A DNA stretch of 64,000 nucleotides from Welwitschia mirabilis (taxonomy: Eukaryota; Gnetophyta; Gnetopsida; Welwitschiales): assembly GCA_051453625.1 (NCBI GenBank), contig JBOZIK010000001.1:245611561-245675560 (forward strand), read 5' to 3'. Of this stretch, positions 12,404 to 23,536 are shown piece after piece; within the stretch, counting starts at the first letter, position 1; each line of letters opens with the position of its first letter. A program made the position numbers and the translations under genes. Under the pieces are notes generated by a model that made no database searches, was not told the origin of the DNA, and saw only the letters and a program-made list of their open reading frames with translations.

Positions 12404-12651
12404 TGTTGGATCTTCTAAATATATAATGTATAAATCAAGTCCATGTGTGAGAGCTTGAAGCATCTTAGGAAGTATCTGTGATGTTCAATAAAAATCATTC
12501 ATTAATTTCATTAGCCTTGAAGGGTTTAAATACCCTCATGTTATAATAGAANNNNNNNNNNNNNNNNNNNNNNNNNNNNNNNNNNNNNNNNNNNNNNNNN
12601 NNNNNNNNNNNNNNNNNNNNNNNNNNNNNNNNNNNNNNNNNNNNNNNNNNN

Positions 12652-12750
12652 TGAACTCAAAGCTCCACATATGAAAATGCCTCTAAAAGAAGGAGCTACA
12701 AATTTCAGGAAATAAGAGAAAGTCATATACTTAAAAAATCCTTAGTTATT
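12652..12750 (-). mobile_element. Second, more diverged fragment of delta interior
   Basis: After the gap, 12652-12737 resembles 12165-12260, the delta region just inside the primer site, including the same start context read on the minus strand (MTFSYFLKF against MTFSFLLKF). The match is clearly weaker than in the other gap-flanking pairs, so this may be another delta copy rather than a haplotype duplicate. It ends where the P LTR begins. Confidence 0.4.
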
Positions 12751-13490
12751 TGATACATTTTGAACATTTTTATTATTATTGAAAGAAAAAGAAAAGAATA
12801 TTTCTTTTATCTAGGTTTTTATTATTATAAACTTAAAAATAGAAATGTTCTTGTATGCTTGCATTCCTTTTATGTGTTTTTTCCCCTAAAAAATGCACCA
12901 AATGATTTTTAAAATTATTATAATTAGGTAAATAATTTATTAATATCCACATTATTTAGAATTATTTGCATGCATTTATGTGATGTATTCATTGAATAAG
13001 ACTATTTTAAGATAATTATAGTAATAATTATTCTCATACTAAAATATCATTACCAAGGTGTGTTACATTGCAAATTTTTTCTTTTTTAATAATACCCTTC
13101 TGGAAGTGGNNNNNNNNNNGTATGAACTTACTCTAACTTAATATCTTAAGCCCTTGGTATTAATAAATTATGTCACACCATCCAGAGATGCTTTAAGAAA
13201 GGAGGGGTTATTTGTAAGCATGCATCTACCTCATGTACCACTTATCACTTGTATTTGAAGTATATTGAGGTGAAGTAAAAGCCTATGGAGTTGAGCCCAA
13301 TCATGTTTGTATAGTTTAGAACCTGAAGTAGAACTGAGACACATCCAGAGTATGGTCAGATATCGAGATAAAATGGCATTAATTAGAGTTGCAAACTTTA
13401 TTATATTGGTTAGGTATTATTCTTAAAACTTATCCATATATGTTGATAATACGTTTACCATAGACCTAATATTTATTAATTAGGTATTAT
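12751..13490 (-). mobile_element. P-family LTR, left part, interrupted by LINE block
   Basis: 12751-13461 aligns block by block with 39009-39740. The alignment stops at GTTTAC near 13456-13461 and resumes at 27358 after the LINE pieces, continuing to 27659. The combined length (about 1.01 kb) equals that of the uninterrupted copy at 39009-40028. On the minus strand the element begins TGACATCC (27659) and ends TCA (12751), LTR-like termini. A 10-N gap lies at 13110. The last 29 bases (13462-13490) do not match the paralogue. Confidence 0.65.
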
Positions 13491-13592
13491 NNNNNNNNNN
13501 NNNNNNNNNNNNNNNNNNNNNNNNNNNNNNNNNNNNNNNNNNNNNNNNNNNNNNNNNNNNNNNNNNNNNNNNNNNNNNNNNNNNNNNNNNAC

Positions 13593-14301
13593 ATAGATGC
13601 AGTAACAGCAGCTCAAAAGAGGCTCAACTATGCTAGGGTTTATGTGGAAATTTCCCCAACCTACTTATAAATATCACCTTGAAAGGGTCGAATGAAGTCT
13701 TTATGAATCAGAGAATTGAGTATGAATGGATGCCTCCTAGATGCAGCTAGTGTGTATGTTTTGAACATTCAGCAGAACGCTACCCTAAAAGGAAGAAAAC
13801 CACTCTATTCTGAAGGTCGATACCTTTGACCCTCAACCCCTCCTCAGCCAATGGTATTTTGCAGATGGAGCAGGAAGCTTCAAAAAAAGTCTTCGACAAT
13901 ACAGCCTCCTACTCAAACACATTGACTTTCCTTCAGCAGCAGAGTCGGTAATACCCTAGTGACAAAGTTGGGCAATCTCCACTAGTGTGGCCCCAAGCGA
14001 GCTTCCCCAGGAGAGCCCCTGAACAGATATCTCAGTTGAGATGCATCCTGTTGGTGCAAAAGACCTTAATGAAGAGACAGTGGCCACCAAAGTAAGCCCT
14101 CCAGGAAAGATGCAGGCCTCTGCAACATCCCAAGGCCCAAACAAAAGTTTTTTCGCTAGTCCTCAGCAACTAAGAAAGTTAAACCACCAAGGTCAGGCTT
14201 CAAGCGTCTATTGTAAAGCATCAGGAGATGAACAGCCACCGAAGCCTCCCAGTTTAATCTCTTCTCCAAATAGCCCAAAGCTTAATGACACTTTTGTGTA
14301 G
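13593..14301 (+). pseudogene. L1 LINE copy 1: ORF1 protein, C-terminal part, broken
   Basis: The start lies in or before the gap at 13491-13590. The first readable segment is DAVTAAQKRLNYARVYVEIS, the end of the RNA-binding segment typical of plant L1 ORF1 proteins. After stops and a frameshift comes EYEWMPPRC, leading into a zinc knuckle (13742-13787) in which one internal residue is a stop and the last cysteine is Tyr, so metal binding is lost. From about 14041 an open frame of 86 codons, rich in Ser, Pro and Lys, forms the disordered tail and ends at 14301. ORF1 proteins coat LINE RNA. ORF2 follows about 250 bases downstream. This copy cannot be functional. Confidence 0.75.
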
Positions 14302-14450
14302 CCGATTGGAGGGAAGCTCAATTCCTTAGCCACCCTGAAGCAGCCCTTGAGCTAGAAAATTTTAGAAATAAGCAAGGATCCGGGCTTCCTATAAGTCCCC
14401 GGCATTGCCCTCTAGGTTAGTCTCTGTTCCCAAACTTAGATCTACTTTCT

Positions 14451-15217
14451 GATGGTAAAATTACCATAGATTTAGCCCCTTTAGACAAGGCTGTAACTAC
14501 CACCAAAACTGGTTCAAAAAATTTTAGAAACTCCTCAACACATTACAAATCAAAAAGAGGAAGGGAAAAAGATGGATTTGATCCCTTGAAAACTGTAACA
14601 CGAAAGTAGTATCCTGGAACATAAGAGGCTTAAACAACCCTGATAAACAACTAGAAATTCGTCACCTCATTTCACAATTAAAGATTAGTGTCATTGCAAT
14701 TTTGGAAATAAAGGTTCAATTAAACAGAGCTGATATCATAGCAAAAAGATGCATGCCAAACTCGTCATGGAAGTTTACCCATAATTTNNNNNNNNNNNNN
14801 NNNNNNNNNNNNNNNNNNNNNNNNNNNNNNNNNNNNNNNNNNNNNNNNNNNNNNNNNNNNNNNNNNNNNNNNNNNNNNNNNNNNNNNGGTGGTAAAATTA
14901 CCATAGATTTAGCACCTTTAGACATGGTAGTATCCAACACCAAATCTGGTTTGAAAAATCTCGGAAACTCTTCTCCATATCGCAAATCAAAAAGGGGAAG
15001 GCGGATCAGGTCCCCTGAAAACTGTAACATGAAAGTAGCTCCCTGGAACATTAGAGGCCTGAACGACCCTGATAAATAACGTGAAATTCATCTGCTCATT
15101 TCACAGTTAAAATTTAGTGTCATTGCAATTTTGGAAACAAAGGTTCAAATAAATAGAGCTTACATCATAGCAAAAAGATGCATGCTAAACCCATCTTGGA
15201 AATTTACCCATAATTTT
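14451..15217. repeat. Direct duplication flanking gap 14788-14887 (unmerged contig overlap)
   Basis: Copy A 14451-14787 and copy B 14888-15217 carry the same ORF1/ORF2 junction and the start of the endonuclease domain. Stops differ between the two: copy B has a stop after NDPDK where copy A reads through. Confidence 0.85.
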
Positions 15218-16450
15218 TCAAATTCATCAAATGATAAGATTTTATTTTTATGGAATCCTGTAATTGTTCAGATTGTAGTGAAACACGTCTCTCTTCAGAT
15301 GATTCATGGTAATATAACTATAAATAACACTGTTATGCTGTTTTCCTTTTGTTTATGCTTTTAACTCCCCCAAAGATAGACAATCCCTGTTGACAGATAT
15401 TCTTAATATCAATAAGGATGTTAGCTCTCCGTGGGCTCTAATGGGTGATTTTAATTGCATTACAAGCCTTAGGGAAAAATTAAATGGATCCCTAGTATCC
15501 ACCAAAGAAATAGCGGAGTTTCAAAATCTGTTTCTATCCATTCAACTTTTAGATCTAAAGCAAATTGGTTGTTTATTCTTGTGGTTAGACAAGCACCAAA
15601 CTCAGAAAAGAATCCACTGTAAGCTAGATAGGGCCCTTGTGAATAGTTTTTGGTTAGACTTGTACCCTCAATCTTTTACAGAGTTCCTCCCACCAGGCCT
15701 CTCGGACCACTCTCCTATAATTTTTCATCTTAATAAAGGCACTAAAGTATCCTCCNNNNNNNNNNNNNNNNNNNNNNNNNNNNNNNNNNNNNNNNNNNNN
15801 NNNNNNNNNNNNNNNNNNNNNNNNNNNNNNNNNNNNNNNNNNNNNNNNNNNNNNNGCTGATATCATAGCAAAAAGATGCATGCCAAACCCGTCATGGAAG
15901 TTTACCCATAATTTTTCAAATTCGTCAAATGGCAGGATTTTATTATTATGGAATCCCTTAAAGGTTCAAATTATAGTGAAATACATCTCTCTTCAGATGT
16001 TACATTGTGAAATGATTGTTAATTACTTAGTTGTGCTGTTTTCCTTTATTTATGCTTTTAACTCCCCCAAAGATAGACAGTCCTTATGGATAGATATCCT
16101 TAAAATCAATCAGAATGTTAGCACACCATGGGATCTGATGGATGATTTTAATTGCATTGCAAGTCCTAGGGAGAAACTAAAGGAAGACCCAGTATCCATT
16201 AAAGACATGGAGATCCAAAACCTGTTTCTAATCACTCATCTCTCAGATCTAAAGCAAATTGACTACTCTTTCTCTTGGTCAGACAAACACCAAACTCGAA
16301 AACGAATCCACTGTAAGCTGGACAGGAATCTTGTTAATAGTCTATGATTAGACCCGTACCCTCAATCTTTTGCTGAATTCCTCCCGCCTGGCTCTCGGAC
16401 TACTCTCCTGTAATTCTTCATCTCAACAAAGGCTCTAAAGTCTTCCCCCA
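14598..16450 (+). pseudogene. L1 LINE copy 1: ORF2 endonuclease domain, duplicated and broken
   Basis: APE-type endonuclease, the nuclease that nicks target DNA for target-primed reverse transcription. Visible motifs in order are WNIRGLN (near 14613 and 15042), LETKVQ with the catalytic Glu (15130), MGDFN (15440), KLDRALVNSFW and GLSDHSPIIFH with the catalytic Asp-His (15700-15730). A further copy starts at 15856 after a gap and reads DDFN instead of GDFN, with its Ser-Asp-His motif frameshifted. The domain is read here in three overlapping pieces because of contig overlaps at two gaps. Stops and frameshifts rule out activity. Confidence 0.8.
15156..16447. repeat. Direct duplication flanking gap 15756-15855 (unmerged contig overlap)
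   Basis: Copy A 15156-15755 (600 bases) and copy B 15856-16447 (about 592) cover the same endonuclease segment with several percent difference and small indels. Edges coincide with the gap. Confidence 0.85.
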
Positions 16451-17890
16451 TTTAGGTTCTGTAACTTCTGGTGCGAGCACCCAGATTTCCTAAATGTTGT
16501 TTAGATGAGTTGGAACAACACTTTGGGTTACAACTCCTTAGTTGATTTACATAAGAAACTATAGTTTTCTAAAATAGCTCTAAAAGCTAGATTCTCCAAA
16601 GTCACCAGAACACTAAGCTTCAAGTACAAAATGCTAAGCAAGAGCTGTCAGCCATTCAAAATCAACTAGAGTCCTCCCCCATGCCAGAAGATCTTATCCA
16701 AAAAGAAAAAGAAGCATCCTTAGCATACAAAAAAGTTCTTTAACATCAGTTCATGCTCAATAAGCAAAAAGCAAAGATCAAATGGGCTTCTGAGGGAGAT
16801 TTAAACTTAGCCTACTTTCATGCTTGCCTCAAACAAAGAAACCTTTCATCTGCAATCAGGGCTCTTTATAATGCTAATGGAAACCTTCTAAGAAATAAAT
16901 AGGAAATCAACCAAAATATCATTAATCATTTCCAGCAACCGTTTGGCCATATGGATATAATTTTACACCTAGATACCTCAATTCTATCAGCTGGTCCTTT
17001 AATTTCAGAATAGTAATGTTTAGACTTATGCAGGCTGATTATGTTGGAGGAGATAAAAAATGAATTCTTCTCGATGGGTAACGACAAATCCCCAGGCCTA
17101 GATGGATTTTCAGCAAAGTTCTTCAAAGATACCTAGGATATCATAGGTAAAGACATATGCAAAGCTATCGAATAGTTCTTCTATGATGGAAGGATGCTGA
17201 AAAGCATAAACTCTATAGCTATTATTCTGATCCCTAAAATAAACAGCCTCATGGTGACCTTAGATTACAGAGTTATTTCCTGTTATAATGTAACTTATGA
17301 AGCTATCTCTATTATTATTACAAACAGACTCAAAGGAGTGCTGTTGGATATAATAGTAGATGACCAAGGGGTTTTCATCTCCCACAGAAGTATTATACAT
17401 AATATTCTTCTAGCGCAAGAACTATCCTGCACTATGCAAGAAAAAGGATTAGCCCAAGATGTGCTCTAAAAGTGGACCTAAAGAATGCCTATGACTCAGT
17501 CTATTGGTCTTTCTTATTCAACCTGTTGGAAGGCTTTAGATTCTCTTTCAAGCTGATTAAGTGACTTAAAGCCTGCGTTTCCACCCCTTATTTTCCTATC
17601 TTTATCAATGGAGGGATGGAGGGCTATTTTCCAGAAAAAAGAGGTCTAAGGGAGGGCGATCCGCTGTCCCCCTACCTATTCTCCTTTATCATGGAGTATT
17701 TACCAAGGTATTTTAAGAAGCTGTCTCAAAATTCCCTGTTCCACTTTCACCCTAAATGTAGAAGGCTTAATATTACACATCTATGTTACGCAGATGATTT
17801 GTTTGTCTTCAGTAGAGGAGATAATAGCTCCATCCATATGCTAAAATTAGGTTTAGACTACTTTTTATAGGCGTCAAGTCTTTAGGCAAA
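16451..17890 (+). pseudogene. L1 LINE copy 1: ORF2 reverse transcriptase domain, broken
   Basis: Reverse transcriptase of the non-LTR type. In order: a helical linker (16600-16900); the entry motif SIAIILIPK with DYR and NRLKG (17200-17345); QGVFISHRSIIHN (17370-17400); the catalytic motif VDLKNAYDSVYW (about 17470-17505) in a shifted frame; GLREGDPLSPYLFSF (17644-17690); and YADDLFVFS (17788-17815), the two-aspartate centre. Catalytic residues are therefore still visible although the gene is cut by at least one frameshift before the first aspartate motif and by several stops. It is less decayed than copy 2 (19282-23239). Confidence 0.88.
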
Positions 17891-18666
17891 TGGGTCTAAA
17901 AGTCAGGCATTCTTTGGAGGAATAACACAAGGGTAAAAAGAAAGATTTCCTTTAGCAGCTAGGTTTCTCAGAAGGCACCCTTTCAGTGAAATATCTTGGG
18001 ATGCCTCTAAACTCAAAAAAGCTCTCAGTTATAGATTGTCTCCCACTAATCCTCAAGATAACAAAGAAAGTAACATCTTGGACTACCAAACTCCTCTCAT
18101 ATGCAGGGAGACTGGTACCAATTAAGATAGTCCTTCAAAACTTATCCTCCTTTTGGTGCAGAAATATCATCCTGCTAAACAAGGTTCTTAATGAGATCAA
18201 TGCCATTTGCAGAAGATTTCTTTGGACTGGTAAAGCTAAGCAGTCCATAAAAGCCATAGTTACTTGGCTTTTGATGGTAAAACCAAAGCCAGCAAGAGGG
18301 GTGAGGATAACAGACTCCATTCTAATGAACAAGGCACTAGTTCTCACCTAGCTTTGGGATTTGGCTCTACGAAAAAATACTTTATGGGTTAAATGATGTC
18401 ATGAACTTTACTTTAAAGAAATAAACATCTGGCAGTTCCAACTAGAGCCCAATACTTTCTAGATAATAAAAGAAATCTTGAAGCTTAGATCCCTTGTAGG
18501 AGGCTGTGTGCAGTTTTCAGTGGTGACAGTGAATTGGATAGCATCGGGTGAGTCTTTCTCAACCTCTACCTCATATGCTCATCTAGCTAGACACCACCAA
18601 AAGGTAGATTGGACCTTGCTGGATTTGAGCTAATTTTCAGTCCCAAAATACTCCTTTATGGCATGG
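17891..18666 (+). pseudogene. L1 LINE copy 1: ORF2 thumb and start of C-terminal domain
   Basis: The conserved thumb segment MKYLGMPLNSKKLS starts an open frame of 121 codons at 17986 (…WTTKLLSYAGRLVPIK, FLWTG). The C-terminal zf-RVT-type region starts near 18530 (NWIASGESFSTSTSYAH). The copy breaks off at the gap in ...GGCATGG. By comparison with copy 2, the missing continuation begins with C and then TAGCATGCC, which is exactly what stands at 23537. Confidence 0.8.
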
Positions 18667-18766
18667 NNNNNNNNNNNNNNNNNNNNNNNNNNNNNNNNNN
18701 NNNNNNNNNNNNNNNNNNNNNNNNNNNNNNNNNNNNNNNNNNNNNNNNNNNNNNNNNNNNNNNNNN

Positions 18767-19281
18767 ACATTTGGGAAGCTTTAAGATCCTATGCTAGCAT
18801 TATGAAATAGTTGATAATGAATAATAAAGTAAATGAGAATGTATGAAGGGTGAGTGATGTAGTAAAGATGGAAGTGGTAGAAGAGAGTCGATCACCCAAG
18901 TTGTTCATAAATCATTCTCCTTGGACTCTTCCTAGTATGTTTTCTCCAATCCTAACTTCCACCATCTCACTTTTGCATTTATGAACCAATTGAAAATCTA
19001 ATCTCTTATCAGGCTTATATGCTGCACAAGTAGATGCTTACCTTAGTGTGATGCATACATATGTAGAAATATCTAGAAAACCATGCACATAGAATACTCA
19101 TAGAATAATTTGGAAGGGTCCTTTTCTTTGCCATAAACCTTATGAAATGCACTACAGTTTTTATGTGGAATTTAATGTTGTTGTTCTTTTGCTATCCAAC
19201 AGCATCATATGTAGTGTTATTAAAGTATTGTTTAATTGATTTACCTTAGCTACTTAGATGTTATACCAAGATTTTCAATCT
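18767..19281. other. Unrecognised flank of LINE copy 2 (pre-insertion target, left)
   Basis: Not LINE-related and slightly less AT-rich than its surroundings. No coding frame was recognised. It ends with GATTTTCAATCT (19270-19281), which recurs as GATTTTAAATCT right after the LINE tail, so it is the left flank of a target-primed insertion. Joined to 23252-23436 it gives the pre-insertion site. Confidence 0.6.
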
Positions 19282-22060
19282 CATCAATCAGGGTATTAGC
19301 ACACTATGGGCTCTGATGGACGATTTTAATTGCATTGTAAGTCCTTGGGAAAAACTAAATGGAGATCCAATAGTCATTAAAGATGTTAAGAAGACCTGAA
19401 ACCTATTTCTAACTAGTTAACTCTCAGATCTGAAGTTAATTGGCTACTTTTTCTATTAGTCAGATAAACACCGAACTCTTAAAAAAATCCACTCTAAGCT
19501 AGGCAGGGCCCTTATTAATAGTTTATGGATGGACTCATATCCTTAATATTTTGTTGAGTTCCTCTTGCCTGGCCTCTCATACCACTCTTCTATAATTCTA
19601 CATCTTAATAAAGGCACTAAAGACTTCCCTTCATCCAGGTTCTATAACTTCTAGTGCAAGAACCTAGATTTCCTAAATGTTGTATAGATGAGTTGGAATA
19701 ACACTTTGGGTTGCAACTCCTTAGTTGATTTACATAACAAACTACATTTTTTTAAAATAGCTCTGAAAGCAAGATTCTCCAAAGTAACTACAATGCTAAA
19801 GATTCAAGTATAAAATGCTAAGCAAGGGCTGTCAGCCATTCAAAATCAACTAGCGTTCTTCCCCATGTGGGAATATCTTATTCAAAAAGAAAAATAAGTG
19901 TCCCTAGCATAAAAAAAAGTTCTTTAGCACTAGTTCATGCTCAACAAGAAAAAAGCAGAAACAAATGGACTTCAAAGGGAGATTTAAACTTAGCCTAATT
20001 TTATGCTTACCTCAAACAAATAAACCATTTATTTACATTTAGAAATCTCTATGACACCAATGGAAACCTTCTAAGTAATCAATAGGAAATCAACCAAAAT
20101 ATCATTGATCATTTCCAAAAATAGTGTGGCCATGAGGGTATAATTTTACACCTGAATACCTTAATTCTATCTGCTAGTCCTTTAATTTTAAAATAGCAAT
20201 GCTTAAACTTATGCATGCTAGTTACATCTAAGGAGATTAAAAATGCCTTGTTCTCAATGGATAATGATAAATCCCCAAGCCTAGATGGATTTTTAGCAAA
20301 GTTCTTTAGAGTTTCCTGAGATATCATAGATGAAGATGTATGCAAAGCTATCAAATCATTCTTTCATGATGGAAGGATGCTAAAAAGCATAAACTCTATA
20401 GCTATTCTTCTATTTCCTAAATCAAATTGCCCCATACTAACCTTGAATTAAAGACCTATTACCTTCTTTAACATAACCTACAAATTTATCTCTATTATCA
20501 TTACTAATAGACTCAAAGAATTACTATTGGATATTATAGCAAATGACCAAGGGGCTTTTATCCCTCACATAAGTATTATATATAAAATTTTTCTAGCCTA
20601 AGAACTAGTCCTGCACTATGCCAGAAAAAAGGATCAGTCCAAGATGTGCTTTAAAAGTAAACATAAAGAAGGCATATGACTCAGTTTCATGGTCTTTCTT
20701 ATTCAAATTTTTGGAAGGCTTTGGATTCCCTTTGAAACTAATTAACTGGATTAAATCCTATGTTTCCATTACTTATTTTTCTATCTTTATCAATAGAGGG
20801 ATGGAGGGCTACTTTCTAGAAAAAAGAGTTCTAAGGTAGGATGATCCATTATGCTCCTACCTATTCTCCTTTATCTTGGAGCATTTATCAAGGTATTTTA
20901 AAAAGCTATCTCAAAATTCCCTATACAACTTTTACCCTAAATGCATAGGCTTTATATTACACATATATGTTATAAAGATGATCTATTTTTCTTCAGTAGA
21001 GGAGATGACAACTCCATTCATATGCTGAAATTAGGATTACACCACTTTATACAAGTGTCAGATCTTTAGGAAAATGGGTTTAAAAGTCATGCATTCTTTG
21101 GAGAAATAACACAAGATCAAAAAGAAAGATTCCTTCAGTAGCTGGGTTTTTCAAAAGAAACCCTTCTAGTGAAATATCATGGGTGTTTTTAAACTCAAAA
21201 AAGCTCTCAGTTATAGACTATCTCCCACTAATCCTCAAGGTAATAAAGAAAGTAAGATCTTGGACTGCCAAACACCTCTCATATGTAGGGAGACTAGTAC
21301 TAATTAAGAAAGTCCTTTAAACCTTATTCTCCTTATGGTGCATAATTTTCATCCTGCCAAACAAGAACATTAATTAAATTAAAGCCATTTGCAAAAGATT
21401 TCTTTGGAGTGGTAAAGATAAGAAGCCCAAAAAGCCCTAGTTGCTTGGCAATCAATGATAAAACCAAAGTCAGTAGGAGGGTTGGGGATAATAGACTTCA
21501 TTCTAATGAATAAGGTGCTAGTTATTACCTAGCTTTGGGATTTGAATCTAAAAAAAGATACTTTATGGGTTAAATGATGCCATCAATTTTACTTCAAAGA
21601 AACAAACATCTAGTAGTTCCAACTAAAGCACAATTATTCCTTGATAATTAAAAAAATCTTGAATCTTAGATCCCTTGTAGGAGGCAATATGTAGTTTTCA
21701 GCATTAATAATGAATTGGATAGCACTGGGTGAGCCTTTCTCAACCTCTGCCTCATATGCTCACCTAGTTGGACACCACCCAAAGGTAGATTGGGACTTAC
21801 TGATTTGGAATCAATTTTCAGTTCCAAAATACTCCTTTGTGGCATGGCTAGCATGCCATAACAGGTTATTTACAAAAATAGAATCTTCAAGCTGGGAAGC
21901 CAGATTGACCCAAGCTATGTCTTATGTGGGTTGATAATGGAATCAAGAGATCATCTTTTTTTTGAATTCCCTCCTTGTGCCCTCCTCTTTCGGGCTGCTT
22001 TGAGCCTAATTAACCTTCACCTCCTAGCTTCTTCATGTAATGTTTACTCTCTTGATTTAA
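19282..22060 (+). pseudogene. L1 LINE copy 2: ORF2 remnant (endonuclease end, RT, zinc finger)
   Basis: The best-preserved segments are RCALKVNIKKAYDSVSW near 20635-20690, where the first catalytic Asp is Asn; MEGYFLEKRVLR, followed by a stop in place of the Glu of the REGDPL motif (20800-20840); and the C-terminal segment NWIALGEPFSTSASYAHL to about 21934, with ESRDHLFFE after a frameshift at 21942. The YADD region near 20970 reads YKDD. The changed catalytic residue, stops and shifts make it inactive. Confidence 0.8.
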
Positions 22061-23239
22061 AGGCAAATCTAGATCAAAATCAGCATAACATAAAATTTCC
22101 AAATTCAATTTTTCAGTCTACATATACCATGTTTGGCAAGGAAGGAATGATAAAATTTTTATAAAGTAAGATTTTGAACTCTTACATGTCATTAAAGAAA
22201 TTAAATTCCAACTTACTTGCAAACTATCTATTATTCTTCATCTTAAAAACTCCCAAAAAAATCTCATGTGGTACCAAATTATCAGTATTTCCCAAAATTT
22301 CCTAAGAAGATCTCCCCATATCTAGTTTAAGGGCTTATGTGAATGTGGAGTAAAGAGATATCTACAGGTCTTCTATTATTTGCATCATAACTCTACTCAT
22401 AGTCAACTATATGAAGGGTGGATGGGAGGTCATAGAACCTCCCATATTAATCCTCGAAGTAGCTCTCTAATGTTTCCAAAGAAGAAGGCCATGACTCCCA
22501 CAGATTTTAGCCCTCCTTCAAATAACTCTATTTGTGTTTTTTTTAGATTTTGTAGTGACTGCCAAAGATTGAATGAAGGTGTATATGAAGCTAGTATCCC
22601 TCTGGTAATGTCTTATTCTTAGGATGGAAGATAATCCTCCGTCAAGAAAATAAAGAGAGGGATTAGTCATAGATGATAAAGTGACCTCTTGACACTAAGG
22701 GTATGATTTTAAAACCAGTTCTCAGCCATGATGTCTTCTTAATAAGTAATAAAGAGTTCCAAGGCCATTTTGATGGATGTTGTATAATCCTTCTTACATT
22801 AATTTTCATTCCTAATAACATACAGTCTCCACCTATATACTCATTTACAGGCAATTCTCTGGGGAGTGAGAAGATCTTAGTTATAGGTCAAGGATAGTTT
22901 CCTCTATCTAAGACTACACCACAGTCTTCCTGGGCCTTGCATAATGGAAAGTAAAGCATATCATCATAGCATTCCTTAAAGCATGATAAATAATAATCTC
23001 TAGTTTTTTTCATAGCCCACAAGCCTTTTTAGATCCGGTATGTAATGTTCATCAATGTGTTTCTTTTCTTTACTATGGTTCATAGGGCCCTTGTTTGCCC
23101 AGATCCACATCAAGTTCTTTTAAAACCTATTTTTTAGTTCAGAGCGCTCTGACATTAGTGCTAATTTTTAGGTTCTATGCATAAGTATGCACTTTAAAGT
23201 TTGCAGTAATAAAAAGAACACAAATTTCATTAAAAAAAG
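19282..23239 (+). mobile_element. L1 LINE copy 2: 5'-truncated insertion with target duplication
   Basis: The element starts inside the endonuclease domain (just before the DDFN block) and runs through RT, C-terminal domain and 3' UTR to a tail ending ACAAATTTCATTAAAAAAA. It is flanked by a 12-base direct repeat with one mismatch (19270-19281 and 23240-23251). A 5' truncation, an A-rich tail and a target duplication are the hallmarks of target-primed reverse transcription. It shares the family of copy 1 at clearly reduced identity. Confidence 0.85.
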
Positions 23240-23251
23240 GATTTTAAATCT

Positions 23252-23436
23252 TTTTCAATGAGTTTTTTTAACTTCATTTCTCTATCCAATGTTATCAATA
23301 GTTATAGCTTTGAGCTTTCTAAGGTAGTGGCAAGGGCCTTAGCTTACTTGTTAAATTTAGTGAGTGATTTCATTATAGTTAAGAGTTTAAATCTCCATAA
23401 GAAACACAAGGATGAAGGTGCATCTTTAACCAAATC
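23252..23436. other. Right flank of LINE copy 2 (pre-insertion target, right)
   Basis: Follows the target duplication of LINE copy 2 and ends at a 100-N gap. No relation to neighbouring elements was recognised. Confidence 0.5.
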
Positions 23437-23536
23437 NNNNNNNNNNNNNNNNNNNNNNNNNNNNNNNNNNNNNNNNNNNNNNNNNNNNNNNNNNNNNNNN
23501 NNNNNNNNNNNNNNNNNNNNNNNNNNNNNNNNNNNN

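Larger units (their letters stand above)
9996..12551 (-). mobile_element. Delta: small LTR retroelement lacking pol (minus strand)
   Basis: Read on the minus strand, the right-hand LTR ends ...GATCCAACA at 12404. It is followed by ACTGGTATTAGAG (12403-12391), one change from the usual plant primer-binding match to tRNA-iMet. About 1.34 kb later a purine tract TAAGAGGGGG (11050-11041) precedes the other LTR. The two LTRs share the block around 9996-10035 and 12509-12551. The interior has one start-anchored frame at about 12254 (MTFSFLLKF...) and a lysine/glutamate-rich stretch near 11440-11330, both broken by stops. No protease, integrase or RT was seen, so it is probably non-autonomous or internally deleted. 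Confidence 0.6.

Noticed and set aside
13956-14144. Minus-strand open frame of 62 codons
   Set aside because: It is the antisense shadow of the LINE ORF1 tail.
18135-18347. Minus-strand open frame inside LINE copy 1
   Set aside because: Antisense shadow of the LINE ORF2 thumb region.
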